Shown: positions 43,563 to 52,943, numbered from the stretch's first letter. The stretch: 64,000 bases of DNA from Sphingobacterium paucimobilis HER1398 (GCF_000416985.1 NZ_ATDL01000001.1:85668-149667), one strand, 5' to 3'. Notes: a model not told the origin generated them from the sequence alone. A program made the numbers and translations.

Positions 43563-46367
43563 GTGAAAAAACTTTTTCTTTTGGATGGGATGGCTCTTAT
43601 TTACAGAGCTTACTTTGCACTAAGCAAAGTTCCTAGACTGACTTCATATGGACTCAATACCGGTGCTATCATGGGTTTTACAAACACGTTATTAGATGTT
43701 CTGAAAAACCAGACCCCAAGCCACATTGCTGTTGTATTTGATACGGCAGCTCCTACAAACAGGCACTTGGAGTTCGAAGCATATAAGGCCAACCGTCAAG
43801 AGATGCCCGAAGACCTTTCCAAATCAATCCCCTACATATTTAAACTAGTGGAAGGTTTTAACATCCCTGTCATCACGATGGACGGCTATGAGGCGGATGA
43901 CATTATTGGAACTCTAGCCAAACAAGCCGAAAAAGAAGGTTTTACGGTATATTGCATGACTCCAGACAAGGACTTTGGTCAACTGGTATCAGAGAACATA
44001 TTTATTTACAAACCAGCCCGCATGGGAAATGGTGCAGAAATTCAGGGTGTGCCTGAAATACTTGAAAAATGGGAGATAAATGATGTATCTCAAGTGATCG
44101 ATATACTGGGGCTTTGGGGCGATGCTGTTGATAATATCCCCGGAATCCCCGGAATAGGAGAAAAAACGGCTAAAAAATTAATCCAAGAATTTGGCAGTGT
44201 AGAAGAGATCATTGCCAACTCGCATAAACTGAAAGGCAAACAACAGGAAAATGTAGTCAACTATGCGGAACAAGGTCTTATTTCTAAAAAATTGGCAACG
44301 ATACTGCTTGATGTGCCAGTTACATTAGACGAAAAGCAACTACAAGTAGGCGCACCAAACAGAGATATTCTAGAACCCCTATTTGCAGAGTTGGAATTCA
44401 GAACCCTCGGTAAGCGTGTGTTTGGAGAAGACTTCGCTCTTGGGGAAAATACAGAGAAAAAAGCCTCTGGTCAAATGGATCTCTTCGCTACGCAGCAACC
44501 AACGACAATAACGCAAACGGAGGATATCATTCCAGCAGCATCTATTGATCCTAATACTACAATAAAAGATACAGAACATACCTATGTCTTAGTGGATGAA
44601 CCTGAAGAAATAAAAGAGCTAGCAACTCTACTTTCCAAGCAAAAACAGTTCTGCTTCGACACCGAATCAACAGGTGTCGACCCTTTGTTGGCAGATATTG
44701 TGGGACTTTCTTTTTCGTTTGAAAAGGGAAAAGCATATTATGTCCCAACCCCTGCTGACAAGGCGGAAGCACTGCGTATTGTTAACTATTTCAAGCCAAT
44801 ATTTGAAGACACTGCAATCCAAAAAATAGGGCAAAATCTAAAATACGACATACTTCTACTTTCTAGGTACAATGTTAGGGTCCAGGGAGAATTATTTGAC
44901 ACCATGCTTGCCCATTATCTGATTGATCCAGACACACGTCACGGGATGGATATTCTGTCCGAAACCTACCTTGGCTACACCCCTATTTCGATTACCGAAC
45001 TGATTGGTAACAAGGGCAAGAACCAAGGAACTATGCGTGATGTGCCTATAGAACTAGCAAAGGATTATGCTGCAGAAGATGCTGACATCACATGGCAACT
45101 TTACGAAACATTTGCTCCACTTCTATCCGACACTGCCACCAAAGAGCTCGCAGAGAATGTAGAGTTTCCTCTGGTATATGTACTTTCTGAAATGGAAAAG
45201 AATGGTGTAAAGATTAACATTGATACCTTAAAGGTTTTCTCACAATCATTGGAAAGTGATATTGTAGCGCTTGAAAACAGGATCTATGAAAAAACGGGGG
45301 TTCAGTTCAATATTGCCTCTCCAAAGCAGCTTGGTGAAGTTTTGTTTGACAAATTAAAATTAGATCCTAAAGCAAAAAAAACCAAAACAGGTCAATACAA
45401 AACGGGGGAGGATGTCTTACTCGCTCTGGCCAACAAATCTGATATCGTACAGGATATTTTAGATTTTAGGCAGTATCAGAAATTAAAGTCGACCTACGTA
45501 GATGCACTACCAAACCTTATCAATCCGGAAACTGGATTAATCCACACATCCTACAATCAGGCCGTAGCTGCCACGGGACGTTTAAGCTCGACCAATCCAA
45601 ACCTGCAAAACATACCTATACGCACCGAAAAGGGACGTGAAGTACGTAAAGCATTTGTACCCCGATCTGAAAATCACACGATCTTATCTGCCGATTACTC
45701 GCAAATCGAACTACGAATAATGGCGGAACTAAGTCAAGATGAAAATATGCTAGAAGCATTTACTTTGGGACATGACATCCATAAGGCAACCGCAGCTCGG
45801 GTATATAATGTTGCTCTAGAAGAAGTGACCCCCGATCAACGTCGAAATGCAAAGGCAGTCAATTTTGGTATTATATATGGGCAATCGGCTTTTGGGCTTT
45901 CTCAAAGTTTAGGTATTTCTCGCCGAGAAGCTGCAGAAATTATTGACCAGTATTTTACGCAATATAACGGAATTCGGGACTATATGTCCCAAGCTGTAGA
46001 ATCAGCGAAAGAAAAAGGGTATGCAGAAACTATTCTGAAAAGAAGACGTTATCTAAGAGATATTAACTCCGCCAACATGACGGTGAGAGGGTTTGCGGAG
46101 CGAAATGCAATAAACGCGCCGATCCAGGGATCAGCAGCGGATATGATCAAGATTGCTATGATACAGATTCAAAAAGACATAGAGGATCAAAAACTAACGG
46201 GTAAGATGATTATGCAAGTGCATGATGAATTGGTATTTGATGTACCGCTAAACGAGGTTGAAACTTTTAAACAGATCATAACTGATCGAATGACTAATGC
46301 TATTGATTTGCGCGTACCGATAGAAATCGAAATTGGAGAAGGACCGAATTGGTTAGCAGCTCACTAA
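43563..46367 (+). CDS. polA: DNA polymerase I with GTG start
   Basis: This 934-residue enzyme has three domains. The 5'-3' nuclease is at about 1-290 (VKKLFLLDGMALIYRAYFAL and GYEADDIIGTLAKQ). The 3'-5' exonuclease is at about 320-520, with DTESTGVDPLL and YAAEDADITW, so the proofreading residues are retained. The polymerase domain has SADYSQIELRIMAELSQDEN and MQVHDELVFDVP. The family N-terminus MKKLFLLDG corresponds to VKKLFLLDG, so GTG is the likely start. The upstream open frame from 43407 lies before the promoter box. Confidence 0.96.
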   Translation: MKKLFLLDGMALIYRAYFALSKVPRLTSYGLNTGAIMGFTNTLLDVLKNQTPSHIAVVFDTAAPTNRHLEFEAYKANRQEMPEDLSKSIPYIFKLVEGFNIPVITMDGYEADDIIGTLAKQAEKEGFTVYCMTPDKDFGQLVSENIFIYKPARMGNGAEIQGVPEILEKWEINDVSQVIDILGLWGDAVDNIPGIPGIGEKTAKKLIQEFGSVEEIIANSHKLKGKQQENVVNYAEQGLISKKLATILLDVPVTLDEKQLQVGAPNRDILEPLFAELEFRTLGKRVFGEDFALGENTEKKASGQMDLFATQQPTTITQTEDIIPAASIDPNTTIKDTEHTYVLVDEPEEIKELATLLSKQKQFCFDTESTGVDPLLADIVGLSFSFEKGKAYYVPTPADKAEALRIVNYFKPIFEDTAIQKIGQNLKYDILLLSRYNVRVQGELFDTMLAHYLIDPDTRHGMDILSETYLGYTPISITELIGNKGKNQGTMRDVPIELAKDYAAEDADITWQLYETFAPLLSDTATKELAENVEFPLVYVLSEMEKNGVKINIDTLKVFSQSLESDIVALENRIYEKTGVQFNIASPKQLGEVLFDKLKLDPKAKKTKTGQYKTGEDVLLALANKSDIVQDILDFRQYQKLKSTYVDALPNLINPETGLIHTSYNQAVAATGRLSSTNPNLQNIPIRTEKGREVRKAFVPRSENHTILSADYSQIELRIMAELSQDENMLEAFTLGHDIHKATAARVYNVALEEVTPDQRRNAKAVNFGIIYGQSAFGLSQSLGISRREAAEIIDQYFTQYNGIRDYMSQAVESAKEKGYAETILKRRRYLRDINSANMTVRGFAERNAINAPIQGSAADMIKIAMIQIQKDIEDQKLTGKMIMQVHDELVFDVPLNEVETFKQIITDRMTNAIDLRVPIEIEIGEGPNWLAAH

Positions 46368-46401
46368 CGAACTTAAGAAGTGACGTAAAAAACAAAAAAG
46401 A

Positions 46402-47535
46402 ATGAAAACAACAATTTATTTGAGTACACTTTTGTTCATACTCCTATCGTGCGCAGTAAGAGCACAAGATGCTAGACCATTGTATTTTGAAGATGCTCCA
46501 AATAATATGAAGCGTTTCTTTTTTGATCAAAACTACTTCTTGGTTGACAAAAACTGTGAGTTCAAATATTTGGAACGGGTATCTTCATTCGACAAAGACA
46601 CGAATAAATTTGCAGGCACATTTAAGGATTTCGACCCAAATGGGCGCCTGATATTGACAGGTCAATATCAGGACGGTAAAAAACAGGGAGAATTTAAAGC
46701 ATTTCACCCCAATGGTGCGCTCAAATGGGAATCAAATTTTACAGATGATATCCCTTCAGGTTCCTGGAAATATTATTATCCAGATGGCAAGCCAATGCTG
46801 TTCGTCACACTGGCTCAGGATAACTTTTATATAAATCAATATTGGAATAGACAAGGAGAACAACTGGTAAAGGATGGCGAAGGAAAATACGACATAGACT
46901 TACCTATAATTGGTTTTACGGACCATGGATATACAAAATTTAATCGCCAGGGAAAGGTAAAAAATGGACAACCTGATGGCATATGGTACATTTCTTTTGT
47001 TAATGAGCAAAAGAGACAAGAGAGAACGTTGCTTTTTATCGAACAATATGAGAATGGTGTATTAAATGGAAAACGTTTTGAAGAAGGCTTTGAGCATCTT
47101 ATGATTGCGGAAGAGGACTTCGTCTTCACTCCCAACGACTATTTTCCACGTGCTGAATTCATGTTGAGCAAAAAATGTTCCTTCGACGAATTCACTGGTT
47201 TTAATGTTTTTATAGCCAACAAGTTCATGCACTATCTAAACGAAGTAGGCTATATTAAGGGGCAAGATTCAGAAAAGGAGATGGAGATTACTTATCAAGT
47301 CTCCGTTTCTAAGAACGGGATACCGTCCGGTATTCAACTGAAGCAAAGCGAGTCGTTTTCAAAGGAGGAGAAATTTTATCTCAATCAGATGCTAAACCAA
47401 ATCGGGTACTACCTCCCTTCTTTCTATCAAAATGATCCTATTGCAGACATACTTAGCATTAAGTTTATAATACAGTATCAAGACAGAAAAATACATATAT
47501 CTCCCGTGCAAATACAACGTGAAAAGGGCGTATAG
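46402..47535 (+). CDS. Exported MORN-repeat protein with TonB-C-like end
   Basis: This 377-residue protein has a signal peptide of about 22 residues (ends AVRAQ). MORN-like repeats follow at about 70-135 (GTFKDFDPNGRLILTGQYQD and GKKQGEFKAFHPNGALKWES). The C-terminal 90 residues (ITYQVSVSKNGIPSGIQLKQ, then DILSIKFIIQYQ) look like a TonB C-terminal domain. It follows polA by 34 nt. Role is unknown. A periplasmic or outer-membrane association is inference from the signal and fold. Confidence 0.72.
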   Translation: MKTTIYLSTLLFILLSCAVRAQDARPLYFEDAPNNMKRFFFDQNYFLVDKNCEFKYLERVSSFDKDTNKFAGTFKDFDPNGRLILTGQYQDGKKQGEFKAFHPNGALKWESNFTDDIPSGSWKYYYPDGKPMLFVTLAQDNFYINQYWNRQGEQLVKDGEGKYDIDLPIIGFTDHGYTKFNRQGKVKNGQPDGIWYISFVNEQKRQERTLLFIEQYENGVLNGKRFEEGFEHLMIAEEDFVFTPNDYFPRAEFMLSKKCSFDEFTGFNVFIANKFMHYLNEVGYIKGQDSEKEMEITYQVSVSKNGIPSGIQLKQSESFSKEEKFYLNQMLNQIGYYLPSFYQNDPIADILSIKFIIQYQDRKIHISPVQIQREKGV

Positions 47536-47555
47536 GATATTTAATTGAATTTTTC

Positions 47556-47563
47556 TATGTTTG
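47556..47563 (+). promoter_or_regulatory. Probable -7 box of psd
   Basis: TATGTTTG matches TANNTTTG, about 140 nt before the psd start. This would give a leader of about 135 nt ending in the conserved module. The -33 element is poor. Confidence 0.4.
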
Positions 47564-47659
47564 CATAAAAAAGAGCTTTAAAATAAAGATTGACACATGA
47601 AATATCCATGTAGCACAGACTGCGCATACACGAATCACAGTGAAGACAGTATGATATAG

Positions 47660-47708
47660 TTTGGATATTCCATATGGCCATTAAAAGACAAATTATTCAC
47701 ATATGAAA
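47660..47708 (+). repeat. Leader module, copy 2, ending at the psd start
   Basis: This 49-nt segment matches 37747-37796 (minus strand). The shared blocks are GGATATTCCAT, ATGGCCATTAAA, GACAAATTATT (AACAAATTATT in the other copy) and ATGAAA. A 10-codon frame, MAIKRQIIHI, ends with TGA overlapping the psd ATG, as before yfhO. Confidence 0.8.
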
Positions 47709-48356
47709 TTCCACAAAGAAGGATACACTAGCTTAGCGTTGGTTGTTCTATTTATATTCGTTATCAATGCTATCGCAAACTATTACGATGCCAATCTAAT
47801 CATCAAATGGTTCTTGTACGCTGTATCTGCTTTTTTGTTTATTACGATAGTACAGTTTTTCAGAAGCCCTATTAAAAAAATTCAGATAGACGAAAATGCG
47901 GTGTTGTGTCCCGCTGATGGAAAAGTGGTAGTCATCGAAGAAACGGATGAAACCGAATATTTTAATGATAGACGAATCCAGGTGTCTATATTCATGTCTC
48001 CAGTCAATGTACACGTGAACAGAAACCCTGTTTCGGGTATCGTATCCTTTTTCAAATATCACCCTGGCAAATTTTTGGTCGCATGGCATCCAAAATCTTC
48101 TACCGAAAATGAACGTACCACTGTTGTTGTCAAGAAAGCAGATGGAGTAGAGGTTCTCTTCCGTCAAATTGCTGGCGCTTTAGCACGTCGGATTGTATGG
48201 TATGTCAAAGAAGAGCAGGCTGTTCAACAAGGCGAGGAATTTGGTTTCATTAAATTTGGATCTCGGGTAGACGTCTTCCTTCCAGTGGGAACCAAAATCA
48301 ATGTGGCTATTGGAGATAAGGTCGTAGGAGGAAAAACTGTCATCGCTAAGTTTTAA
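47703..48356 (+). CDS. psd: Phosphatidylserine decarboxylase family protein (short type)
   Basis: This 217-residue protein makes phosphatidylethanolamine from phosphatidylserine at the inner membrane. Two N-terminal helices are present (about 10-45). CPADGKVVVIEET and MSPVNVHVNRNPVSG are conserved blocks. The autocleavage site is Gly-Ser in IKFGSRVDVFLP, which forms the pyruvoyl group. This compact form (about 215 residues) is the usual Bacteroidota type. The start lies at the end of the conserved leader module. Confidence 0.94.
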   Translation: MKFHKEGYTSLALVVLFIFVINAIANYYDANLIIKWFLYAVSAFLFITIVQFFRSPIKKIQIDENAVLCPADGKVVVIEETDETEYFNDRRIQVSIFMSPVNVHVNRNPVSGIVSFFKYHPGKFLVAWHPKSSTENERTTVVVKKADGVEVLFRQIAGALARRIVWYVKEEQAVQQGEEFGFIKFGSRVDVFLPVGTKINVAIGDKVVGGKTVIAKF

Positions 48357-48387
48357 TATTAAATTAACATTAATATCATTACTTTTA
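48353..48387 (+). promoter_or_regulatory. Pho-type direct repeats and promoter of the PhoR-like kinase gene
   Basis: TTAATA (48353) and TTAACA (48364) are spaced by 11 bp, followed by ATTAATATCATTACTTTTA, where TACTTTTA resembles the -7 box. The whole module aligns with 49524-49557 with 19 of the first 21 bases equal. The first repeat overlaps the psd stop codon. Confidence 0.6.
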
Positions 48388-48468
48388 GCGCTGTAACAGT
48401 CTAAGTGATCTTACATAGGCCTCGTTTTTGTTACGACGTCAACATTGATTAATTAGAATAAAGTCTTC

Positions 48469-49503
48469 ATGAACTTTAGGCTCCTTGTTTTTTACATCGC
48501 TTTAGTAATTTCTTTGGCCATCGCCTTAGTGAGTATGTACTATGAAAGAAGCTGGAATCACTTCTTTATCTTATTTTCTGTTTCTTTTGTAGTCGCTTTC
48601 ATTATACTGAACAATGTACTGCACCAATACATCAACAATAGGATCAGTAATATCTATAAACTAATTCGCAGCCTAAAACTAGGCAAGGATATGAAAGAGG
48701 TCCTTGCTGAACACGCTAGCGATGATCCCATAAAGGGAGCCGAACAGGAAGTGAGGGATTGGGCGAAGCAAAAATCTACTGAAATTGACCAACTCAAAGC
48801 GCAGGAAAAATTCAGACGTGAATTCTTATCGAATATTTCTCATGAGTTCAAAACGCCTCTATTTGCCATCCAAGGATACATAGAAACGTTACAAGACGGA
48901 ATGATCGCAGACGACCCGGACATGGCCTTGATTTTTCTAGATAAAGCAGCAAAAAATATTGATCGCCTGACCTATCTAATTAATGACTTAGATGAAATAT
49001 CAAAACTAGAGTCAGGGAAAATATCGCTGAATATTCAGAAGTTTGATATTGTTGAACTTATCAATGAAACAATCGAACACCTCATCGATAAAGCCAACAG
49101 ACATAATATAAAGATTGTCTTCAATACTAAACCCAACCAAGCCATTCAAGTAAAAGGAGACCGTCTTAAAATCCAACAGGTCTTAGTTAATCTAATTGAC
49201 AACTCGCTGAAGTATGGTAAACATGGAGGAAAAACAACCGTCAGCATATTCCCATTGCTTGATCAGATACTAATCGAAGTCACGGATAACGGCTATGGCA
49301 TTGAAGAAAAAAATCTTCCTCGGGTATTTGAACGTTTCTTCCGTACAGACAAAAGCAGATCTCGTGATATCGGTGGTTCAGGATTGGGGTTATCCATTGT
49401 GAAGCATATATTAGAAGCACATCAGCAGACAGTAAATGTACGCAGCACAGAGGGAATAGGCACGACTTTTGGCTTCACACTCTCCAAATCAAAGAACATT
49501 TAA
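48469..49503 (+). CDS. phoR: PhoR-like sensor histidine kinase
   Basis: This 344-residue kinase has two N-terminal membrane helices (about 7-24 and 32-50), a short linker, and a HisKA domain with His125 in SNISHEFKTPL. The ATPase domain has N-box VNLIDNSLKYG, DNGYGIEEKN, and GGSGLGLSIVKHI. It belongs to the PhoR type by similarity and by context, lying just before DUF47-PiT genes. No response regulator gene is adjacent, so its partner must be elsewhere. The upstream promoter shares a Pho-box-like module with the DUF47 gene. Confidence 0.88.
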   Translation: MNFRLLVFYIALVISLAIALVSMYYERSWNHFFILFSVSFVVAFIILNNVLHQYINNRISNIYKLIRSLKLGKDMKEVLAEHASDDPIKGAEQEVRDWAKQKSTEIDQLKAQEKFRREFLSNISHEFKTPLFAIQGYIETLQDGMIADDPDMALIFLDKAAKNIDRLTYLINDLDEISKLESGKISLNIQKFDIVELINETIEHLIDKANRHNIKIVFNTKPNQAIQVKGDRLKIQQVLVNLIDNSLKYGKHGGKTTVSIFPLLDQILIEVTDNGYGIEEKNLPRVFERFFRTDKSRSRDIGGSGLGLSIVKHILEAHQQTVNVRSTEGIGTTFGFTLSKSKNI

Positions 49504-49523
49504 TTTGCCGCCCCTCACTAAAC

Positions 49524-49557
49524 TTAACATTAACTTAACATTAAGATTATACTTTTG
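49524..49557 (+). promoter_or_regulatory. Pho-type direct repeats and promoter of the DUF47-PiT pair
   Basis: TTAACA at 49524 and TTAACA at 49535 are exact 11-bp-spaced repeats, as in Bacillus-type PhoP boxes. TACTTTTG at 49550-49557 is a perfect TANNTTTG. The repeats sit where the -33 element would be, so an activator could replace it. This layout is typical of activator-dependent promoters. Confidence 0.65.
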
Positions 49558-49575
49558 CATCAAAATAAAAGTATT

Positions 49576-50223
49576 ATGTCTTTAAATAGCATTTTTCAGT
49601 ACTTTGTCCCTAAGGACAAAAAGTTCTTCCCTCTGTTTGAACAAGCTGGCGCTAATCTCATTGAGATGGCTAAGCTTTTAAACATCTCGGTAAATAGCAC
49701 AAATTTAGAAGAAAGAAAAGAGCTTTCTAAAAAGCTCGAAGACCTAGAACACGTCGGTGACAACATTACTCACCAAATACACTTAGAACTTGGAAGAAAT
49801 TTTATCACTCCTTTTGACCGCGAAGACATACATGCGTTAGCAAGTTCCTTAGACGATGTTGCCGACTTCATCCATGGAGCCTCTAATAGAATGCAGCTTT
49901 ATAATGTAGAACAACCTACTCAGCCAATGATCGAAATCACTGCGCTGATCTTAGAAGCTACTGAACATGTGGCTAAAGCACTGTTTGAACTAAAAGACTT
50001 AAAGAATATACGTAACATCACTGACTCCTGCGTACGTATCAATAGTGTTGAAAACAAAGCGGACTATATATTTGACAAAGCCGTTGCAGATTTATTTGAG
50101 TATGAAAAAGATGCTATCGCTCTCATCAAGCAAAAAGAAGTGCTGTCTGCAATGGAAGATGCAACGGACAAATGCGAGGATGTAGCCAATGTTTTAGAGA
50201 GTATTCTTGTTAAAAATGCTTAA
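49576..50223 (+). CDS. DUF47/PhoU-like protein
   Basis: This 215-residue all-helical protein contains FFPLFEQAGANLIEMAKLLN, EHVGDNITHQIHLELGRNFI and FITPFDREDIHALASSLDDV, the DUF47 core. Such proteins pair with Pit transporters and regulate phosphate uptake. The ATG at 49576 gives the family N-terminus MSLNSIFQYFVPK. A frame open further upstream to 49555 overlaps the promoter. It lies 30 nt before pit. Confidence 0.93.
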   Translation: MSLNSIFQYFVPKDKKFFPLFEQAGANLIEMAKLLNISVNSTNLEERKELSKKLEDLEHVGDNITHQIHLELGRNFITPFDREDIHALASSLDDVADFIHGASNRMQLYNVEQPTQPMIEITALILEATEHVAKALFELKDLKNIRNITDSCVRINSVENKADYIFDKAVADLFEYEKDAIALIKQKEVLSAMEDATDKCEDVANVLESILVKNA

Positions 50224-50253
50224 TTGCGATACGTTAACTATACATAATTAACT

Positions 50254-51261
50254 ATGACCACCTTATTAGTTATTGTTATTGTATTGGCTATAGCCTTTGA
50301 TTATATCAATGGCTTCCATGACGCAGCCAATTCAATTGCAACTGTCGTATCGACTAAAGTATTGACGCCATTTATGGCCGTGCTATGGGCTGCTTTATTC
50401 AACTTCGTAGCATACTTTGTATTTACAGACCACAAAGTCGCAAATACAATCGCCAAAACTGTCATTGAAGAATATATTACTTTAGAGGTAATATTTGCGG
50501 GATTAGTTGCGGCCATATCCTGGAACTTATTTACCTGGTATTACGGAATACCTTCGTCCTCTTCACACACTTTAATAGGTGGATTTGCTGGATCAGGAAT
50601 GGCCTATGCTCTCTTTCTTGGCGCCAACCCTATCGAAGCTATAAACCTAAGTGCTACGTTAAAGATTTTATCTTTTATTGTACTTGCACCTGTTATAGGT
50701 ATGACTATTGCCATCATTATAACCCTCATAATCATCAATATTTGTAAAAAAACCCGTCCTAGCGTCGCAGAAAGATGGTTTAAATTTCTTCAATTGGTTT
50801 CATCAGCAGGCTTAAGTTTTGCCCATGGTGGAAATGACGCACAAAAGGTAATGGGGATCATCGCCACAGCCTTAATTGCTCAAGGTGTCATAGGCAGCTT
50901 TGAAGAAATGCCGGAATGGGTTCCCTTAGCCTGTTATGTTGCCATCGCAGCGGGTACCATGAGTGGTGGTTGGAAAATTGTGAAAACGATGGGTACGAAA
51001 ATTACTAAAGTAACACCTCTAGAGGGGGTGAGTGCAGAAACTGCAGGTGCGGTCACACTAGGAATTACTGAACATTTTGGCATCCCTGCATCAACGACAC
51101 ATACAATCACAGGTGCTATTATTGGTGTGGGTGTAGTAAAACGAGTATCCGCAGTAAGATGGGGCGTAACGATAAGTTTGCTATGGGCTTGGATTCTGAC
51201 TATTCCGGTGAGTGCAATCCTCGGCGGCTTGACTTTAGCTATTATACATTATATACTTTAA
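50254..51261 (+). CDS. pit: PiT family inorganic phosphate transporter
   Basis: This 335-residue membrane protein has two repeats of the family signature. GFHDAANSIATVVSTKVLTP is near residue 20, and FAHGGNDAQKVMGII is in the second half. SSSHTLIGGFAGSGMA and ASTTHTITGAIIGVGVVKR are the paired conserved loops. It takes up phosphate with a cation. The DUF47 gene precedes it, and both are behind a Pho-box-like promoter. Confidence 0.96.
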   Translation: MTTLLVIVIVLAIAFDYINGFHDAANSIATVVSTKVLTPFMAVLWAALFNFVAYFVFTDHKVANTIAKTVIEEYITLEVIFAGLVAAISWNLFTWYYGIPSSSSHTLIGGFAGSGMAYALFLGANPIEAINLSATLKILSFIVLAPVIGMTIAIIITLIIINICKKTRPSVAERWFKFLQLVSSAGLSFAHGGNDAQKVMGIIATALIAQGVIGSFEEMPEWVPLACYVAIAAGTMSGGWKIVKTMGTKITKVTPLEGVSAETAGAVTLGITEHFGIPASTTHTITGAIIGVGVVKRVSAVRWGVTISLLWAWILTIPVSAILGGLTLAIIHYIL

Positions 51262-51456
51262 CAACATAATTATTGCAATTCTTTTGAAAAGAATGGGTTA
51301 GACATTGTGGTCTTTATACGACATTGCTTTTCATTTTTATCGAATGACAAACAAAATTTCGCTAAATATTTGTTATATAACAGACAAATAAGTAATTTTA
51401 CCTATTATTTAACAGCAAACGTGTGAGGGATTCAGTTTTTTTTGGATTTTGAGTTT
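51262..51456. other. AT-rich gap between pit and ompA, mostly unexplained
   Basis: A short ATTCTTTT/AAAAGAAT palindrome near 51276-51292 lacks a T-run, and a TGTTATATAACA palindrome lies near 51370. No gene is visible. The sigma-54-like element starts at 51457. Confidence 0.4.
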
Positions 51457-51473
51457 TTGGCACCGTTATTGTT
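51457..51473 (+). promoter_or_regulatory. Sigma-54-like promoter of ompA
   Basis: TTGGCAC at 51457-51463 and TTGT at 51469-51472 have the GG-N10-G(C/T) spacing of sigma-54 promoters. The -24 part is perfect, and the -12 GC is GT here. The start would fall near 51484, giving a leader of about 46 nt. No convincing TANNTTTG promoter is present nearby. Confidence 0.5.
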
Positions 51474-51529
51474 AAGTTATGTTAAAAATGAGAACAATTA
51501 AAAATTTTAATAACCTTAAACAAAAGAGT

Positions 51530-52915
51530 ATGAACTATTCTACAATTAAAAAAACAGCTGTTGCAGCTTCTTTAGTAGCCGCTTTAGGTTTTGCTGAAAC
51601 TGCTCAAGCTCAAACTCCAACTGTATTTGGTGGTAGATCACAATACAGAACTTGGTCTATCGGCGTACAAGGTGGTATCACTACTCCTAACACTGTAATC
51701 GGTGGTAACAATGCTTTTGGTCAAAAAGTTGGTTACTTCCAGAACAAAGTTGGAGAGTACTATGGTTTAACAGTTCGCAAACAATTCTCTCACCTATTTG
51801 GTTTAGAAGTTGAAGCTAACCGTGGTAAAATCAAAACATTCAACCACAATGTATCTGGACCTGCTTCAGAAAATATTGGTGGAGCTAAATCTGCACAAAC
51901 AGACGTTAACTGGGCAGCTAGCTTAAACGGTGTATTCCAATTAGGTACAATCGACTTTTTAAGAAGAGAAAATGCTGTTAACTTCTACGCTAAAGTAGGT
52001 ATAGGAACATTTGCTTACAACCCTGTTCAATACCTTAACAATGATTTCACAGGAACTGTTGTTTATGACAACAAAGGTAAAGTTGGCGAGGCTGTATTTG
52101 GCGAGCGTGAATTCAAAGGAGACAGAGATTACAGATTAGGAATGATTGTTCCTGTAGGTGTTGGTGCTAAATTCAAATTATCTGAAGTTGTTGCCTTGAA
52201 CTTAGGTTACACAATGAACTTCACTGATGAGGCATTATTATACGGACCAAACAGACATGGAGATGCTAAACAACGTTTCTCTAATGTATATGGTGGCTTA
52301 GAGTTTACTCTAGGCTCGAAAGACAAACAAAACTTGACTTTTGCTAACCCAGCTGCTACTATGTACGATGAGTTGAGAGATCCATCTTTACGTAATGAAG
52401 TTGAAGCATTAAAACAACGCGTTTCTTCTTTAGAAGGTACTGTTGACGCTTTAGGAAAAGATTCAGATGGTGACGGTGTTCCAGATAAATTTGACAAATG
52501 TCCTAACACTCCTGCTGGTACAGTAGTTGATGGTTCAGGATGTCCTATCAAATTCCCTGAGCCAGTAGTTACTAACAATGCTACAACTGGTGCTTACTAC
52601 GCTCCTATTCAATTTGAATTTGACAGCTCTGTATTGAAGACTGAATCATATTCTACTTTAGATAAATTAGCTAAAGAAATCCGTGATGCTAAATCATCTG
52701 TTACTTTAGATGGTTATGCTTCATCAGAAGGTTCTGAAGCTTATAACGTAAACTTATCTAAAGACCGTGCTAACGCGGTAAAACAATACTTAGTAAATGC
52801 TGGTGTATCTGCATCTAGCATCACTGCTAACGGTTATGGTGAAGCTAACCCTATCGCATCTAATGCTACTGAGGCTGGCCGCGTTCAAAACCGTCGTGTT
52901 GAAATCAAAAAATAA
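51530..52915 (+). CDS. ompA: OmpA family outer-membrane protein
   Basis: This 461-residue protein has a signal peptide (MNYSTIKKTAVAASLVAALG to AQAQ). The N-terminal part is a beta-barrel of about 280 residues. Next comes a calcium-binding type-3 thrombospondin-like linker (DSDGDGVPDKFDKCPNTPAG), then an OmpA peptidoglycan-binding domain (IQFEFDSSVLKTESYSTLDK to RVQNRRVEIKK). Codon use is strongly biased to GCT, GGT and TTA, so expression is probably high. The ATG at 51530 fits the signal peptide; an upstream ATG at 51479 lies before the predicted transcript start. Confidence 0.95.
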   Translation: MNYSTIKKTAVAASLVAALGFAETAQAQTPTVFGGRSQYRTWSIGVQGGITTPNTVIGGNNAFGQKVGYFQNKVGEYYGLTVRKQFSHLFGLEVEANRGKIKTFNHNVSGPASENIGGAKSAQTDVNWAASLNGVFQLGTIDFLRRENAVNFYAKVGIGTFAYNPVQYLNNDFTGTVVYDNKGKVGEAVFGEREFKGDRDYRLGMIVPVGVGAKFKLSEVVALNLGYTMNFTDEALLYGPNRHGDAKQRFSNVYGGLEFTLGSKDKQNLTFANPAATMYDELRDPSLRNEVEALKQRVSSLEGTVDALGKDSDGDGVPDKFDKCPNTPAGTVVDGSGCPIKFPEPVVTNNATTGAYYAPIQFEFDSSVLKTESYSTLDKLAKEIRDAKSSVTLDGYASSEGSEAYNVNLSKDRANAVKQYLVNAGVSASSITANGYGEANPIASNATEAGRVQNRRVEIKK

Positions 52916-52943
52916 TCATACTTAAGGTATAATTATAAAGCAT

